This document shows positions 22,699-23,522 of a stretch of 23,522 nt of DNA, one piece after another. A model generated the notes under the pieces. It made no database searches. It saw nothing but the letters and a program-made list of their open reading frames with translations, and was not told the origin of the DNA. The position numbers were made by a program, and so were the translations under genes. This DNA is from CAYMKL01 sp964390805 (GTDB lineage: Bacteria; Chloroflexota; Anaerolineae; VGOG01): the NCBI GenBank assembly GCA_964390805.1, contig CAYMKL010000108.1, positions 1-23,522 on the forward strand. Reading direction: 5' to 3'. Position 1 is the stretch's first letter. Every line of letters starts with the position of its first letter.

Positions 22699-23463
22699 AT
22701 GTCTGACAAGTCACTGATCGAGATACGGGACATCACCAAGATCTACCGCATGGGCGGTGACATAGAAGTTCATGCTCTGCGCGGGGTCTCCTTGCAGTTG
22801 AACGCGGGCGAGTTGCTGTCCATTATGGGACCGTCCGGTTCCGGCAAGTCCACCATGATGAACGTGCTGGGCTGTCTGGATAAGCCGACCTCAGGGGAGT
22901 ATTATCTGGATGGCGTGGACATCAAGAAGCTGAACGACAATGCATTGGCAGAGATTCGCAATCGCAAAATCGGGTTTGTGTTCCAGACCTTCAACCTGCT
23001 GCCCCGGACGACAGCGCTGCAAAATGTGGAATTGCCGTTGGTCTATCGGGGCCTCAGCGGGCGGGAGCGCCGGCGGCGGGTTGCAGAGTCACTGGAAATG
23101 GTCGGCCTCGGAGACCGGATTCACCACCGCCCCAATGAGCTTTCTGGTGGCGAGCAACAGCGGGTAGCCATTGCCCGCGCACTGGCGACGCAGCCGGACA
23201 TCATCCTGGCCGACGAGCCGACGGGCAACCTGGACTCCCGCTCTGGGGCCGAGATCATGACCATCTTTCAGCGATTGAATCGAGACATGGGCATCACCGT
23301 AGTCTTCGTGACCCACGACCCTGACATTGCGGCACACACGCGGCGGACTGTGCAACTGCTCGATGGCAAGATCGTGGCCGATGAGTTGGTGGAGAGCCCA
23401 CTGGACGCGGAGGCAACGCTGGCGGCGGTGTTGGCAGAGAGGAATGCGAACAATGAGAAGTGA
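22699..23463 (+). CDS. ABC transporter ATP-binding protein, MacB/LolD type
   Basis: ATPase of a MacB/LolD/FtsE-type exporter or mechanotransmission complex; 254 residues. Walker A is GPSGSGKS (44-51), the Q-loop is Q96 in FVFQTFNLLP, the signature is LSGGEQQRVAIARAL (148-162), Walker B is IILADEPTGNLD (168-179) and the switch histidine is H206. The FVFQTFNLLPRTTALQNVELPL block is characteristic of this subfamily. ATG 22699 has TAGGAG at 22684-22689. Such ATPases work with a MacB/FtsX-like permease, which is expected just beyond the window. Promoter B, shared in design with the envelope-protease operon, suggests an envelope-related role (inference). Confidence 0.94.
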   Translation: MSDKSLIEIRDITKIYRMGGDIEVHALRGVSLQLNAGELLSIMGPSGSGKSTMMNVLGCLDKPTSGEYYLDGVDIKKLNDNALAEIRNRKIGFVFQTFNLLPRTTALQNVELPLVYRGLSGRERRRRVAESLEMVGLGDRIHHRPNELSGGEQQRVAIARALATQPDIILADEPTGNLDSRSGAEIMTIFQRLNRDMGITVVFVTHDPDIAAHTRRTVQLLDGKIVADELVESPLDAEATLAAVLAERNANNEK

Positions 23464-23522
23464 GAAATTAGTTCGACAATGGCACATTTCTCGGCTGACT
23501 TCTCGCTGATCTAGCATTGGGA

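Noticed and set aside
22437..22706. An 89-codon plus-strand open frame running into the ABC ATPase start
   Set aside because: It would translate through promoter B and lies out of frame with the far better small-protein frame at 22384.
1..23522. CRISPR arrays, tRNA or rRNA genes, insertion sequences or prophage
   Set aside because: No regular 25-40 nt repeats with spacers, no cloverleaf or rRNA-like stretch, and no transposase or phage frame were seen on either strand.

Overview
The window is a GC-rich bacterial chromosomal segment. The gene complement is Gram-positive/Chloroflexota-like: peptide-type ABC transporters beside cytoplasmic GH3 enzymes, a type I xylose isomerase, a DUF4380-like epimerase, an S2P-CBS protease and a Chloroflexota-style HtrA. 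The dispersed micro-repeats in the gaps are also of a kind I associate with Anaerolineae metagenome bins. I would guess Chloroflexota (Anaerolineae), but no marker gene here proves it.

Region 1 (1-5921, + strand) looks like one transcription unit: a DppC/OppC-type permease, two DppD/DppF-type ATPases, a GH3 beta-glycosidase and a DJ-1/PfpI-family protein. With a GH3 enzyme lacking a signal peptide directly behind it, the 'peptide' transporter more likely imports oligosaccharides (xylo- or cello-oligosaccharides), which are then split in the cytoplasm.

Region 2 (5922-9643, +) carries a D-2-hydroxyacid dehydrogenase, a PfkB-type 2-keto-3-deoxygluconate kinase and a KDPG/KHG aldolase, i.e. the lower part of a hexuronate/aldonate route. 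The gaps hold gene wreckage: a frameshifted GT39-like glycosyltransferase fused to the last ~35 residues of a MalG-type sugar permease, a possible C-terminal stub of a UxaA/GarD-type dehydratase, and the first ~26 residues of a zinc alcohol dehydrogenase.

Region 3 (9849-16134, +) is a xylan/xylose block: a second GH3 enzyme with an inserted PA14 domain, xylose isomerase, an aldose-epimerase-like DUF4380 protein and xylulokinase, the last two overlapping by ATGA. It ends in a strong intrinsic terminator. Together regions 1-3 would take plant hemicellulose fragments to xylulose 5-phosphate, and uronate-derived KDG to pyruvate plus glyceraldehyde 3-phosphate.

Region 4 (16290-23522) is different in character. 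A site-2 protease with CBS domains is translationally coupled to an HtrA protease (+). Then come, on the - strand, a PemK/MazF toxin-antitoxin pair, an amidohydrolase and a SAM methyltransferase, followed by a decayed histidine-kinase fragment (-), an otherwise missed 55-codon small membrane protein (+) and a MacB/LolD-type ABC ATPase (+). The most striking observation is that three + strand promoters here (before the protease pair, the small protein and the ABC ATPase) share one architecture: four tandem 11-bp repeats of the form YTTYAY-N5 (Y = C/T, with W at one position), then a 5-nt link, then a perfect TATAAT, with no -35 hexamer. This is the layout expected for an OmpR/PhoB-family activator and suggests a small envelope-stress-like regulon.
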